The translations under genes were made by a program, and so were the position numbers. Under the pieces are notes generated by a model that saw only the letters and a list, made by a program, of their open reading frames with translations, made no database searches and was not told the origin of the DNA. Positions 52,716-64,000 of a stretch of 64,000 nucleotides of DNA are shown here, piece by piece (position 1 is the stretch's first letter; each line of letters begins with the position of its first letter). Source of the stretch: Limonium bicolor (taxonomy: Eukaryota > Streptophyta > Magnoliopsida > Caryophyllales > Plumbaginaceae); NCBI GenBank assembly GCA_023374045.1, contig CM041780.1, positions 165,531,074 through 165,595,073 on the forward strand, given 5' to 3'.

Positions 52716-54805
52716 TGTAACGACCCCAAACACGGCCTAGTTCTAGGGTCGCCACACACCGCGTACTATATTACCTGAGCTACGTAAGACTCTAATCCAG
52801 AACGATCCATAAGTCGAAAGAGTAACTCAAATTGCATTAAAGAATCAATAATTACAAAGTCTGAATCCAAAGTAAATCCATAGTTGTAACGCCCGTAGGC
52901 TACAAATACCAAGGAAAAATCAAATACAAGATGTCCAGAATCCATAGTCAATACATAGAAAGTAACCGCAAAACTATTAAACTTCAAGCTCAAGGGATCG
53001 CCAGCAATCGATCAATCTGCAAAGATATATTGTGGAAAGGGGTGAGCAACCACACCTCAGCAAGCAGCGTCTGTCATCAATGAGGTCGCTCAAAACATTT
53101 AAAAACAGAAGCGGAAGCAGAACCAAGTAATCATAATAGCAGTTCCAAAACAGGCGGAGGAAGAGCAGTTTCAATAGACTACATGGAACACACGGGTTCC
53201 CAAATCAGAAACACTCAAAAGCTCCACAAAACAAAGGGGATACTAGCATCAAGCATAACACTCAGAGAGGGTCGAAGACCCATGGATCTAACAGATCCCT
53301 CGGCAACGCAGAAATGACCAAAAGGCCAAAGGGCCCGTCGACCCCATATAACAGAAGTGGGAATGACCCAACACTCAGATAGACGTCTACATGGTATACC
53401 ACGGAATAGCTCGACCCAGCCATTAATGGCTCAGAAGCAAAGCACTAGGTCCCAAAATGATAATTGCAAATCCAAAGCAATTATGTGTTCAAACACGCTC
53501 AAAGCATAGTGAAAAAAGCAGTATAGACTTGGGGAAACCCAGCCCTGCAAACGGAATGTGAAACGGAGCTCAAATGAGCATTTTAGTCAAAGTCAGAAGT
53601 ATGTCCGAACATGTGTCCAAATGTACATGTTCGGACATAAGTTGAAACTCAGAAGCGAAACTTAGATGAATGTCCGAACATGTGTCCGAACATCAATGTT
53701 CAGACACAAGTCAAGACTCAAAACCAAAGGTGTCCGGACTTGTGTCCGGACATTAGAAGTTCGGATGATTTCCGAGAAATCAAGTACGTGGTGGCGTCCG
53801 AACATGTATCCGAATGTTCATGTTCAGACACAAGTTGAACTAAAATCAGAGGAAAGCAGAAGAGGGTGTCCGAACATATGTTCGGACATACAAGTTTGGA
53901 CACATGCCAAGACTTGTAAGCCAGACTCATCCTCCCATCCTGTCTGAACATACATGTTCGGACAGATATTCGAACACATTTAAAAGTTAAAAACCAGAAG
54001 GCGCCCAAACGCACTGTCTGAACACCACAGAAATCGGAATATAGAAGCGACAGAACATAGACGATGAACACATCCAAAACCACCATTGAACTTCCAAATT
54101 GCACACACACCAAATCAAAGTAAAAATGCAGAAGCTATGGAGGTTTAGCCATCCAAAAATGCAGTCAAACAACACCAATTTCTCACACGCAAACCAGAAT
54201 TCTAAGCCTTGCAATAACACCCCATGGGTGAACTTCCACATCGAATCGAGTAACCATCTACCTCAATTGAAACGCATAATAGCCACGGATGAGCAGAAGC
54301 GACAACACACAGCAGACCACACAACACTCCACAACCCAACGCAAACACACAACCACTAAGCAACAATTACAAAACCCCAAAATCAGTAAAAAGGAGAGAG
54401 AAGCAACATTCTAAATTCTACCCACAATTCGAGGATCAAACCTAAAACCCAGAGACGGAGAACACAACAGAGAAAAAATCTGAACAACACGCGAAGCGAA
54501 GCAGTAGCGATCAATTCTCCATTAGTCAGGAACTTAGAGGAGTGGAGGAGAAACCGTCGTTCTGAGCACTACGAAATGACTGGCGTTGTGAGGAGTTAAT
54601 GATCGGGGAAAGGAAATAAGGGATTATATTTCCTTAACCAATATTAATAATGTTACCTTAATTAAATAGGGCAAAAGACCTCCTCGCCCTCTTCTTTCTG
54701 TGAATTTCCCCACACGCCCTAACTGACATAAAGATTAGTAATCCAACTCAGGACTGAAATTCAATACTGATTAAAAAGTAACATAACAAAATCCGAGTTA
54801 TAACA
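52716..54805 (-). repeat. Element D LTR (2090 bp)
   Basis: Starts TGTAACGACCCC and ends GAGTTATAACA on the plus strand (inverted TG..CA). Contains the palindromic array 53601-54024. Open frames inside (for example 53718-54113) arise from that array and are not genes. Confidence 0.8.
53601..54024. repeat. TGTCCGAACA/TGTTCGGACA palindromic array in element D LTR
   Basis: Roughly eight copies of TGTCCGAACATG-type words alternate with their complement (CATGTTCGGACA), in blocks about 60 bp apart separated by variable spacers such as AAGTTGAAACTCAGAAGCG. Confidence 0.8.
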
Positions 54806-54851
54806 TCATCTTCCCCTAAAAAGAAACTCCATCCTCAAAATTCAACATACC

Positions 54852-56619
54852 TTACTGCTCGAAGAGGGAGGGAAACTTGGCACGCAGCTCTTCCTCAAGC
54901 TCCCATGTCACCTCACGCTCTGACTGATCCGACCACTGAACCTTAACCATAGGCAAGGCCTTACTGCGAAGTCGACGAACATCTCTAGCTAGGATACGAA
55001 TGGGTACTGCGTCATAGCTGAAGTCCGCACGAAGCTGAAGCGGGCTATAGTCGATCACATGCGACGGGTCATGAAGGTACTTTCTTAGCATCGAAACATG
55101 GAATACATTATGAATTGCTGCTAAAGATGGAGGCAAGGCTAATCGGTAAGACACCAGACCAATCCTCTCCAGAATCTTGAATGGACCCACAAACCTCGGA
55201 CTGAGTTTCCCATGCTTCCCAAATCGAACTACACCCCTGATTGGAGACACTTTAAGATAAATGTGATTCCCAACCTGAAACTCAAGAAGTATGTGCCTCT
55301 GATCTGCATAGCACTTCTAACGACTCTAGGAAACCGGCAGATGCTCACAAATCATACGAATCTTCTCCATAACTCCCTGAACCAGCTCAGGTCCGACCAA
55401 CACCCTTTCCTTCAGGTCATCCCAACAGATGGGAGACCTACACCTCCTAAGTTACAACTCTTCAAAAGGAGCCATTTGTAGGCAAACTCAATCAGGGTCA
55501 CGTGCTGATCCCAGCTACCTCCAAAATACAGCGCACATGCGCGCAGCATGTCCTCCGGACCTGATTTGTCCTCTCTGTTTGGCCATCCGACTGAGGATGG
55601 TAGGCAGAACTGAAAGCCAAACTTGCCCCCAAAGCCTTATGCAGGATACACCAGAATCTAGACACGAAGCGTGGATCCCTATCAGACACTATGGTCGCTG
55701 GTACACCGTGCAACCTAACTATCTCATCCAGATATAAACGGGAAAAATGCTCCAAGATGAAGATCTTCCTAACTGACAGAAAATGAGTAGACTTCGTCAG
55801 TCTGTCAACTATCACCCAAATGGCGTCATAACCCGAAGAAGTCCTCGGAAGACCCATCACAAAGTCCATCCCTACACTCTCCCACTTCCACTCAAGAATG
55901 GGAAGGGTTGAAGAAGACCATCCGGTCTCTGGTGCTCAGCCTTCACCTGCTGGTAGGTCTGGCATCTTGAAACAAATTTAGATATCTCACGCTTCATCCC
56001 AGGTCACCAGAATGACTCTCTGAGATCTTGGTACATCTTCACACGTCATGGGTGTACCGAGTATGAAGCCCCATGAGCCTCCTGCATAATCTCTGTGCGC
56101 AAGGTCGCATCGGCAGACACACACCCTATCTCTGAATCACAGACAACCATCAGTAGACACTCTGAAATTTGAGTCCTGGTTAGTAGACAACCTTTCACGG
56201 ATCCGATACAACTCTGCATCCGACTCCTGACCGGTCCAGAACCTATCAACCAATGAGGATTGAACCTGAAGCACAGTTATCATACCAACACTGTCTAACC
56301 TGATAACCCAAATGCCTATACGCTGCAACTCCAGAATTGATCTCTGGACTCCTGACAAGGCACAAACAACACCTGGAGCTCCTCTCCGACTCAACGCGTC
56401 AGCAACTACATTCGCTCTACCAGGATAGTAGAGGATCTCCAAATCGTAGTCATGCAGCAGCTCCAGCCACCTCATCTGTCTCAAATTCAACTCCTTCTAA
56501 GTGAACAGATACTTGAGACTCTTATGGTCCATGTAGAGTTTACACGAAGCTCCATGCAGGTAATGTCTCCAGATCTTCAGCGTAAACACTACAACCGCCA
56601 ACTCGAGATCATGGGTAGG
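54852..56619 (-). pseudogene. Element D pol remnant: RNase H, integrase, chromodomain
   Basis: The chromodomain end is at 54852-55250 ([46 protein letters not shown]). The integrase core is at 55498-55869 (MDFVMGLPRT, VSDRDPRF, DGQTERT). The RNase H end is at 56137-56619 (WLELLHDYD, ADALSRRG). Several frameshifts separate them. In RNase H the conserved FTQKELN reads FT-stop-KELN, with TAG at 56497-56499. Protease, RT and gag are outside the window. Confidence 0.85.
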
Positions 56620-59600
56620 TGTAACACCCCTACCGTTAATCCTACGCTTACCGTCCAATCATCCCTTAATTCTAACAGTTCACAGCGGAAGACTTCTACT
56701 ACTACGGCGGGTGGTACAACGCCGCTAACTGCCCATACGGCTAGCTAGGCTTACCTTACTTACAATCACGGTCTGATGATTATAGTATACCAAGCTACTA
56801 CATTCCATACTGATTATAAAAGATAGCATACTTACATTCCTGGATCACCGAGTATTTAAAGTATATTCAATTACATTCCCTTTTCCAATCTACCAAAAAT
56901 AATGAGTTTTCTACCATCTACTCATCTATACCCAATTCCTATACTTTCACTATCCAAAAAGGTGTACCCCATGGTACACCGGCTAATCAAAAATATACAG
57001 CCGTGTACTACTTAGTACACCATTCATAATTCATTGTTTACAGACAAAAAGAAGACAAACTAATCTTCATCATCTTCACCCTTCTCTTGCACCTGCATTC
57101 ATATTAAAAACGGTGCCCCAAGGGGCTCAGCAAACGCTGCGCATAAACTCCGCATATACCGAGTGCTAACAAGGGCACGCCGACTATTTGACGTCCACTA
57201 AACATGCAATTCATTAATTTCACACATACATGCTTTGCATACAACATACATTCATATACGATACATTATACAATCCAAGGAACATCACAATGACATACAC
57301 ATTACTTACCTCCACAAGGTTAGCCAAATTACGCATCCGGGTTAATCGGAATGCTTATACTCTTTTACTCATTACCCATTACTTGTTCTTACTTTACTTA
57401 CTTACTTTCATTTACTTACATACTCATTCTTACTTACTTACTCTTACTCATGTTAAGTCGGTATGACCTCCGGTCCGGGGACTACACCGTCCCACCATCG
57501 GGATTTACTTGACTCACCAATCCGGGATGCTACCCATTTAAGGGGTTTGGGCCGTGAACCAGTTTAAGAGTCAGGAATCGGATCCAACCTCTTGTGTCTC
57601 CTCATCCTCACGCGTGGCCGAAACTATATCGGACTTCTACTCATTCCAATTTAATTACCAATTTAAGTTAGATTGGTTAGCTTGTTAGGAATCAGTTAGA
57701 AGTCCAATCACAAACATATTCGGTCACAATACAATACATCATCCATACACACACTCATATTCATCCATACATTTCATGAATTATACAAACTATGATTTAA
57801 AGAGAATATTCACAACATACAACACTACATATTCACAAGTAAGCATGATAACTCCGATTCGTGCATTTATCTTATTTGGTGATCAATTAGCACACAACAC
57901 ACAAATCAGAGTAACCAAGGTAGCATACGGGGCATGAGGAATTCATACCGTTCACCGTTGTACTTGTATCCCAACGTTCCTCCGGTGTTCACAAATCAAA
58001 TCCTATGATATACATACAACCGAGTGATTAATCTAACTATCATTAACTTAACTCGGTTACTCTTACGTTTCCTAATTCATACTTACTAAGTCCTTTCCAT
58101 TCTTACACTTACACATTACTTACTTACTCTTCTTTACTTTAAGTTTATTTCCTTACTTAATAATGGTCTACTTACATATATGTACATATGTATATGTGGG
58201 TATACATATGTATATATATAATTATTATTTAATTTAATTTACATTTTTTTTGTATGACTCGACCGACCTTACCCAGGGTCGGTCCCAAGGTCGGTCGAAG
58301 TCAATAAGGAATTACGCTGGAAAATTTCAGGGCCGACCGACCTTGCAAGTCCGGTCCCAAGGTCGGTCCATTCCAGTAAGTTACACGACGGAAAATTTTA
58401 GCCCGACCGACCTTGCAAGTCCGGTCGCAAGGTCGGTCCATTCCAGTAAGTTACATGACAGGAAAATTTTGAGTCGACCAACCTTGCAAGTCCGCTCGCA
58501 AGGTCGGTCCATTCCAGTAGGTTACATTACGGGAAATTCTTCTGGCCGACCGACCTTGCATGTCCGGTCCCAAGGTTGGTCCATTCTAGAAGGTTTCCGT
58601 CCTTTGTAAATCTGGGCTCGACCGACCTTGCAAGTCCGGTCCGGCCCAGTATTTGCATTTTTTTTCTATTTTCAGTCCTCTCTTTTACCCATTACTTCCC
58701 CATTGTCCCTACACTTATTCCCACATGTTTTAGCACTAGTTAAACCTCCTAATACACCTTAGTTCATTCATTAACTCTTTACACATTTCTATACTAATTT
58801 ACACACACATAATTTTCCAAGTTTCATTTCAGCACTTACACTAGTTTTTCCTAGTTGTGTTTTGCTACAGATTTTTGTTCTAACTCTCTCCAACTATAAC
58901 TCCCTCTTCTAATGTCATTCCTAAAGCTTCTAATGCATTACACACCTCTCCTAACTTACCCCCTAAACTAACTCAATTAAAATCTGTTACAACATAAATT
59001 TTCCACCTAGTTCCTAGTTCACTAAGTGTTCTATCCTTAGGTAAATTTCACCATAGTCTCCCCTATATTTTTACACTCTCACCACATGTTCTAGTTCACA
59101 ATTCAACACCCATTTCACCTGTTTGTAAACAGCATTAATATGTAAACTCTCCAACACCATACTACATCTTAAACACTTCTAAAATTCCTGCACATAACAT
59201 CTCATTCCCAATTTGTTTTGACAAGTTTTCAAATGTCTTTTAAAGGTTCAAAACACTTGCATTCTCTTACACATTACACTACTACTCATTTCTATTTTCA
59301 ATACCCATTTAATAGGTTACTAAAATCTGTTACATAAGGATTTTTACAAGACAATACAAGTGAGTATCATTACCTTGTTACTCTTCTAGTTTTCTTTCTT
59401 CTTCCCTTCCTCCTTCTCTTCTCTTCCCCACCGGTTTTGTAAATCAAAGTCTAACACTACAGCCCACATATATATACACCATTTTAATACACCAACTAAC
59501 CCTAACCATTCTTTAAAGCTTAATGTAGGTTTTAGGGTTTAGAAATTCCATTACCTTGCATGGGTATAAGTGAAGCTTGGAGTGGCTCAAGAACAAGATT

Positions 59601-60537
59601 CCAACTCCTTCAAGAATGCCAAAATCGGCTAGAGTACAAAGGAGCAAACAAGAGTTTAACTTTAAATTTCGTTTTGCCCATAAGGCTAGAAAAACAATGA
59701 GGTTTCAGGAAGATTTTTACCTCAAAATAACAAGGAGAAGAAGGTGGTTCTAGTGGTAGTCTTGAGGCTCCAAATGCTCCATACCCATGGAGATGAAAGT
59801 TGTCCTTTTCGGATTTTGAAAAGATAGAAGTGTTCCTCTTGATGAGAGGAAGACAATGGTGTAGTTTTTATAATTTTTGGAGGAGGTTTAAGGGAGTAAC
59901 AAGAGGAGAGAAGTAGAGGTTTTTGTGGGTTCTCTCAATTCACCATGGATGTCGCATGGGGAAGAAGAAGAAAGAAAAGAGAGTGAGGGAGGAGGTGAGT
60001 ACGTGAGTGAGGGAGAATAGAGTAGGAGAGAGAGTGGTGAGTGAGTAAAGTAAGGTGAGTGTTTTACTTTTTGACTTTTAATTGTTTTGTTGTTTTGTAA
60101 ATAAGAGGAGAGTTATGAGAGGGTGTGAGAGAGGGGTCCAAATCGGACCACACAGCACACACACACCAACTTTACTTTTTATTTTAAAAGTGGACACATA
60201 AGTTTTGGTTATTTATGTTTTCTACCCCACAACTTCCCGTTTTTGACAGTTTTTACTAATTTCTCGTTTTATTGATTTTATTGGTTTTAAGGCTTCACTA
60301 ATATTTATTAATGATTATTTAGTTGACCAAAATTGTTACGAGTCTATTTGACCCGCTTAAAGTCACGTTTTCCCGATTTCCTCGAAAAACGCGCTTTAAG
60401 GTTCGTTAGTGTTTTTAATCCGTTTTAAGGATCCGTTTTCTTCGGGATTTGTTCCCTCATGATTATTTACACTTAATTAAGCTTCTAAATTACCTATTAG
60501 CCTAATTAATCATTATTTTTAATTACGGGGTATTTCA
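56620..60537 (-). repeat. Element C LTR (3918 bp)
   Basis: Unrelated to the A and B LTRs over much of its length but shares end signals. A block near 60360-60450 (TTTCCTCGAAAAACGCGCT and GGATCCGTTTTCTTC) also occurs in A. Contains the array 58258-58650. Confidence 0.82.
58258..58650. repeat. GACCGACCTTG/CAAGGTCGGTC array in element C LTR
   Basis: About six units of 60 bp. Most contain GACCGACCTTGCAAGTCCGG followed by CAAGGTCGGTCCATTCCAG, an inverted pair with the same CCATTCCAG tail seen in elements A and B. Confidence 0.85.
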
Positions 60538-60572
60538 ATCTACCCCCCTTAAGAAACTTTGCCCTCAAAGTT
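60538..60572 (-). promoter_or_regulatory. Polypurine tract and hairpin of element C (LTR-proximal)
   Basis: TCTACCCCCCTT adjoins the LTR. AACTTTG (60555-60561) pairs with CAAAGTT (60566-60572) around CCCT. Confidence 0.7.
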
Positions 60573-60917
60573 GCTCAAGGTTAAAGTTTAATGGTTCTAC
60601 TCATTAGGCAAACCAATTGCTCTAATGTGTCTTACTACACCTATGAGGTGTTTACTTCCTTCCACATTGCAAGCATACACAATTCACGTACACAATCCAT
60701 CAATTCCATACATATCATCACACAATACATCATTGCAATCCACAGTACACATTACACAGATACGTTACACGTTACACATACACGTCCATACACTACACAT
60801 TACACATACATACATACACATACCAAATTCACTTGCACTACGTGTGCCATACAAAATCTATTACAATACCTACACACTATGCAATGCTCACCCCGAAGCA
60901 CTACAAAAGCAAAAAGG
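60573..60917 (-). other. Element C 3' untranslated spacer
   Basis: Repetitive CATACAC/TTACACA-rich non-coding sequence between the two modules. Plus-strand open frames here are low-complexity shadows. Confidence 0.6.
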
Positions 60918-60952
60918 CTCTACCCCCCTTAAAAGGGGTACACCCCGTACCC
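60918..60952 (-). promoter_or_regulatory. Second polypurine-like tract with hairpin in element C (distal)
   Basis: CTCTACCCCCCTT is followed by GGGTAC (60936-60941), paired with GTACCC (60947-60952) over ACCCC. It lies 22 nt past the pol stop codon (60975-60977). Confidence 0.7.
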
Positions 60953-60974
60953 GTATTACTAAATACTAGACTAT

Positions 60975-63578
60975 CTAGTCTATGAACAACTGTGGGTACT
61001 TAGCCTTCATGGCATCTTCCAACTCCCATGTCGCTTCTTCGACATCATGGTTTGACCATAGGACCTTCACCATTCGTATAGACTTATGGCGAGTGTCTCT
61101 GGTCTTCCTATCAAGGATTCTCACGGGGGTCTCGACATATCTCATTGTCGGCTCAATGGATAGTCTCTCGGGCTCCATCACATGAGAAGGATCAGCGATA
61201 TACTTCTTGAGTTGTGACACATGAAATACATCATGGACACGCCCCAAGTCCTCAGGTAGCGCTAACCTGTAGGCTACGAATCCAACTCTTTCGGTGATAG
61301 TGTACGACCCTACAAACTTTGGGCTTAGCTTGCCCTTATGACCAAAACGGAATACGCCCTTCATAGGTGAAACTCGCAAGAACACTTGGTCGCCCACGAC
61401 GAACTCAAGGTCGCGTCGTCTCACATCCGTATAGGATTTCTGTCTATCTTGGGCTGCCTTCATATTGGCTCGGATTTGTTGCACTTCCGCTTGGACTTGT
61501 TCTAAGTACTCCGGTCCTATGATGACCGCTTCGCTTGACTCATCCCAACACAAGGGTGTACGGCAGGGTCTACCGTATAGGGCTTGGAAAGGTGACATCT
61601 TAATCGAAGCATGGTAGCTATTATTGTACAAGAACTCGATAAGATGAAGCTTATCTAACCAACTCCCCTGAAAGTCTAAGGCACATGCCCGAAGTATGTC
61701 CTCCAGTGTCTGGATGGTCCTTTCTGTCTGACCGTCGGTCTGAGGATGGAAGGAGGTACTCAACTTCAATTTTGTACCCAGCGCTTCCCGTGTGGCTCTC
61801 CAGTATCTCGAAAGAAATCTGGTGTCGCGATCGGATACTATGGTTTTCGGGACTCCGTGGTGTCTGATAATCTCCTTGTCGAATAGCTCTGCGAGCTTCA
61901 CTACCTTCCAGGTGTCCTTCATTGGTATGAATCTGGCAACCTTGGTAAGGTGATCGACTACAACCCAGATCATGTTGAGTCCTCCCCTGGCAGGTGGGAG
62001 TCCTACAACAAAATTCATGGAGATATCATGAAATTTCCACTCCGGAACTGGCATCGATTGTACCATTCCGCCCGGTCTACGATGTTCAAATTTTACTTTC
62101 TGGCATGTTAAGCATCTCAATACAAATTCTGTCACATCCGACTTCATTCCAGACCACCAGAAGTACCTCTTCATGTCCTTGTACATCTTGGAGGCTCCTG
62201 GATGAACTGATAATGTGGAACTGTGTGACTCTCGCAGGATGCGATCCCTTAGCTCAGCATTGCTTCGGGGGATGCATAGCCTGTCATTCAACCGAATCAA
62301 ACCATCTTCATGTAATTTGAAGTCATACTTCTTCTTCTCAAATGTACTATTCTCGATCTTTTGTCTGATTTCGGTTTGGTAAGGGTCGCTCAACTGGGCG
62401 TCTCGCACCTCGTCCACCAAGCAAGAAGAAGCGAGTAGCGAATGGAGCGAGTGTGCTCGACGACTCAGGGCGTCGGCTACGATGTTTGCCTTCCCTTCAT
62501 TATACAGTAGGTCGATGTCATAGTCTGAGAGAAACTCCATCCACCTTCTCTGTCTCAAGTTCAGTTCTTTCTATGTGAATACATACTGTAAGCTCTTATG
62601 GTCGGAGTAGATGGTGATGCTTACCCCATAGAGATAGTGTCGCCATATCTTCAAGGCGAAGACAATGGCTCCTAGCTCTAAGTCGTGTGTCGGGTAATTC
62701 TCCTCATGTTTTTTCAGCTGGCGGGAGGCATAAGCTACAACCTTGCCATGCTGCATGAGTATGCATCCCATTCCTTTGCCTGATGCATCACAATATACCT
62801 CAAATCCCTCTGTGCCCTCTAGAAGAGTAAGGATGGGCGCTGAGGTCAATGAGTCCTTTAAGCTCTGAAATGATAACTCACACTCGTCTGTCCATACAAA
62901 CGGTGCATCTTTCTTCATCAATGTAGTCATGGGCTTAGCGACTTTCGAGAAGTCCTTTACAAATCTCCGGTAATAACCGGCTAGACCAAGAAAGCTCCGA
63001 ATGTCGGTAACAGTCTTAGGTCTAGGCCATGATCGTACAGCTTCAATCTTAGAAGGGTCCACTGAGATACCCGCGCTCGAGATGACATGACCGAGGAATG
63101 ATACCTGATCTAGCCAGAACTCGCATTTGGAGAACTTCGCATACAACTGGTTCTCGCGCAGTGTCTCAAGTACTTTCCTCAAATGAATTTCATGCTCCTC
63201 TGCTGATTTTGAGTATACAAGGATGTCGTCGATGAAGACAACAACTGAAGTGTCCAATTGCTCACTGAATAGACGATTCATGAGGTCCATGAATTTTGCT
63301 GGTGCGTTTGACAAACCGAATGGCATGACGGTGAATTCATAGTGGCCATATCTGGTACGGAATGCCGTTTTCTCGATATCTTGCTCTTTGATAGCAATTT
63401 GATGATATCCAGAACAGAGGTCGATCTTGGAGAAGACTGATGCTCCTTTCAGCTGATCAAATAGGTCGTCGATGCGTGGCAACGGGTATTTATTTTTTAC
63501 TGTAACCGCATTCAGCTCGCGGTAGTCAATACAAAGTCGGAGGCTACCGTCCTTCTTCTTCACAAAGAGGACCGGTGC
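60975..63578 (-). pseudogene. Element C pol: RT, RNase H, integrase, chromodomain, one in-frame TAG
   Basis: One continuous minus-strand frame of 2.6 kb is broken only by a TAG at 62571-62573. It holds RT ([31 protein letters not shown]), RNase H ([18 protein letters not shown]), integrase (RYFWWSGMKS, FVLRCLTCQK, VSDRDTRF, DGQTERT) and a chromodomain C-terminus (FVGSYTITERVG, HVSQLKKY, EATWELEDAM). The first integrase catalytic Asp, seen as SMDFVVGLPP in B, is Asn here (SMNFVVGLPP); the usual DRLTK reads DHLTK. The TAG replaces the Gln of FTQKELN, exactly as in element D. The RT N-terminus is cut by element E. Apart from these lesions it is much better preserved than B. Confidence 0.9.
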
Positions 63579-64000
63579 TGTAACACCCCTACTCTAATCG
63601 GCTCCTAATCATCTTACTTAACAATATAATCGCAGCGGTAATTTCAACAATTGGACTACTGGTGTCACCGTTCTCACTCGCCCATACGAGTAATAACGTG
63701 CTTCCTATTATACTCTTAAATACGAAACAATTTCTCGCAGTGACAACAAGAGATAGATCTAAACTTCCCAAACCAAAATATAATACATTCTCAGTGAGCT
63801 TTCTAAGTACAAAACCTATACATGTTTCTAGGTTCGTATCAAAGTGCAACAGTGCATGTTCAAATAACTGTAACCAAACTACCCAGCGCGTCACTCTCTT
63901 TGCCGACACCGGAAGATGCATACCTGCAAAAATGGTAGTTTGTGGTATGGAATCAGCCCTGCTGAGTATGTTATTACCTGACTGTCGTGCACCCTCGGAC
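63579..64000 (-). repeat. Element E LTR start, inserted in element C RT
   Basis: TGTAACACCCCTACTC begins abruptly within the RT sequence after GGTGC (63574-63578, expected target duplication). Its start differs from that of the C LTR, so it is a separate element. It continues beyond the window. The open frame at 63589-63921 lies wholly in the LTR and is not taken as a gene. Confidence 0.75.

Larger units (their letters stand above)
52716..56619 (-). mobile_element. Element D: Ty3/gypsy chromovirus (visible 3' part), minus strand, interrupted by C
   Basis: LTR 52716-54805 is followed by a purine tract (minus: TTTAGGGGAAGATGA) and a degraded pol running up to 56619, where the element C LTR begins within RNase H (YPTHD motif). 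The rest of D must lie beyond C, outside the window. Confidence 0.85.
56620..63578 (-). mobile_element. Element C: Ty3/gypsy chromovirus (visible part), minus strand, inside D, interrupted by E
   Basis: LTR 56620-60537 begins TGTAACACCCC and ends GGGGTATTTCA. Pol follows to 63578, where the LTR of E begins inside RT. GTAGG (56615-56619) is the expected left target duplication. The rest of C is outside the window. C is closely related to B at the protein level and much less decayed. Confidence 0.88.

Noticed and set aside
58258..58650. CRISPR-like regular repeat array
   Set aside because: It lies in a plant LTR, repeats are palindromic with non-unique spacers, and no cas genes exist.

Overview
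This is a plant nuclear window, probably eudicot. The evidence is an intron-containing Rab6/RABH small GTPase gene, exons of the plant CCZ1 vacuolar-fusion gene, Ty3/gypsy chromoviruses with 2-4 kb LTRs, a Ty1/copia element, a CACTA end, a hAT MITE and two long foldback elements. Only one complete host gene is visible (RABH1, 23372-28680, plus strand). Most of the rest is transposable element, much of it nested.

Layout. 1-2361 and 15689-17788 look like two halves of one older plus-strand LTR, split by element A (2367-15683; 5-bp target duplication ACAAG). A is a 13.3-kb minus-strand LTR element with 4.0-kb LTRs and no recognisable protein-coding interior. 17789-20388 holds two CCZ1 exons and ends in a CACTA terminus. 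21015-22222 is a foldback repeat. RABH1 follows; its last intron carries a young 2.7-kb minus-strand LTR element (25329-28006; target duplication GTTTT). 28681-35060 is intergenic with retroelement remnants, MITEs and a second foldback. 35061-38008 is a decayed Ty1/copia element. Its RNase H end is interrupted by element B (38014-52685; target duplication GTCAT), and 30 bp further on by element D (from 52716). D is interrupted by element C (from 56620), and C by element E (from 63579).

The most interesting part is element B. Between gag and protease, on the coding strand, it carries an ALKBH1-type AlkB dioxygenase reading frame. The gag is broken by two short sequences with intron features. 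The gag end has a candidate 5' splice site, and there are two downstream acceptors of identical phase, one opening the AlkB exon and one opening protease-RT. This suggests a choice between a spliced Gag-AlkB product and a Gag-Pol product. That model is inference and needs RNA evidence.

Two further patterns recur. First, a small hairpin beside a polypurine tract occurs twice, next to the LTR and again further inside, in four element families (A, B, C and the RABH1-intron element). Stem sequences differ between families while base pairing is kept. Second, the LTRs of A, B, C and D each contain a tandem array of short palindromes (GTCCGACC/GGTCGGAC-like), different in sequence but alike in design.
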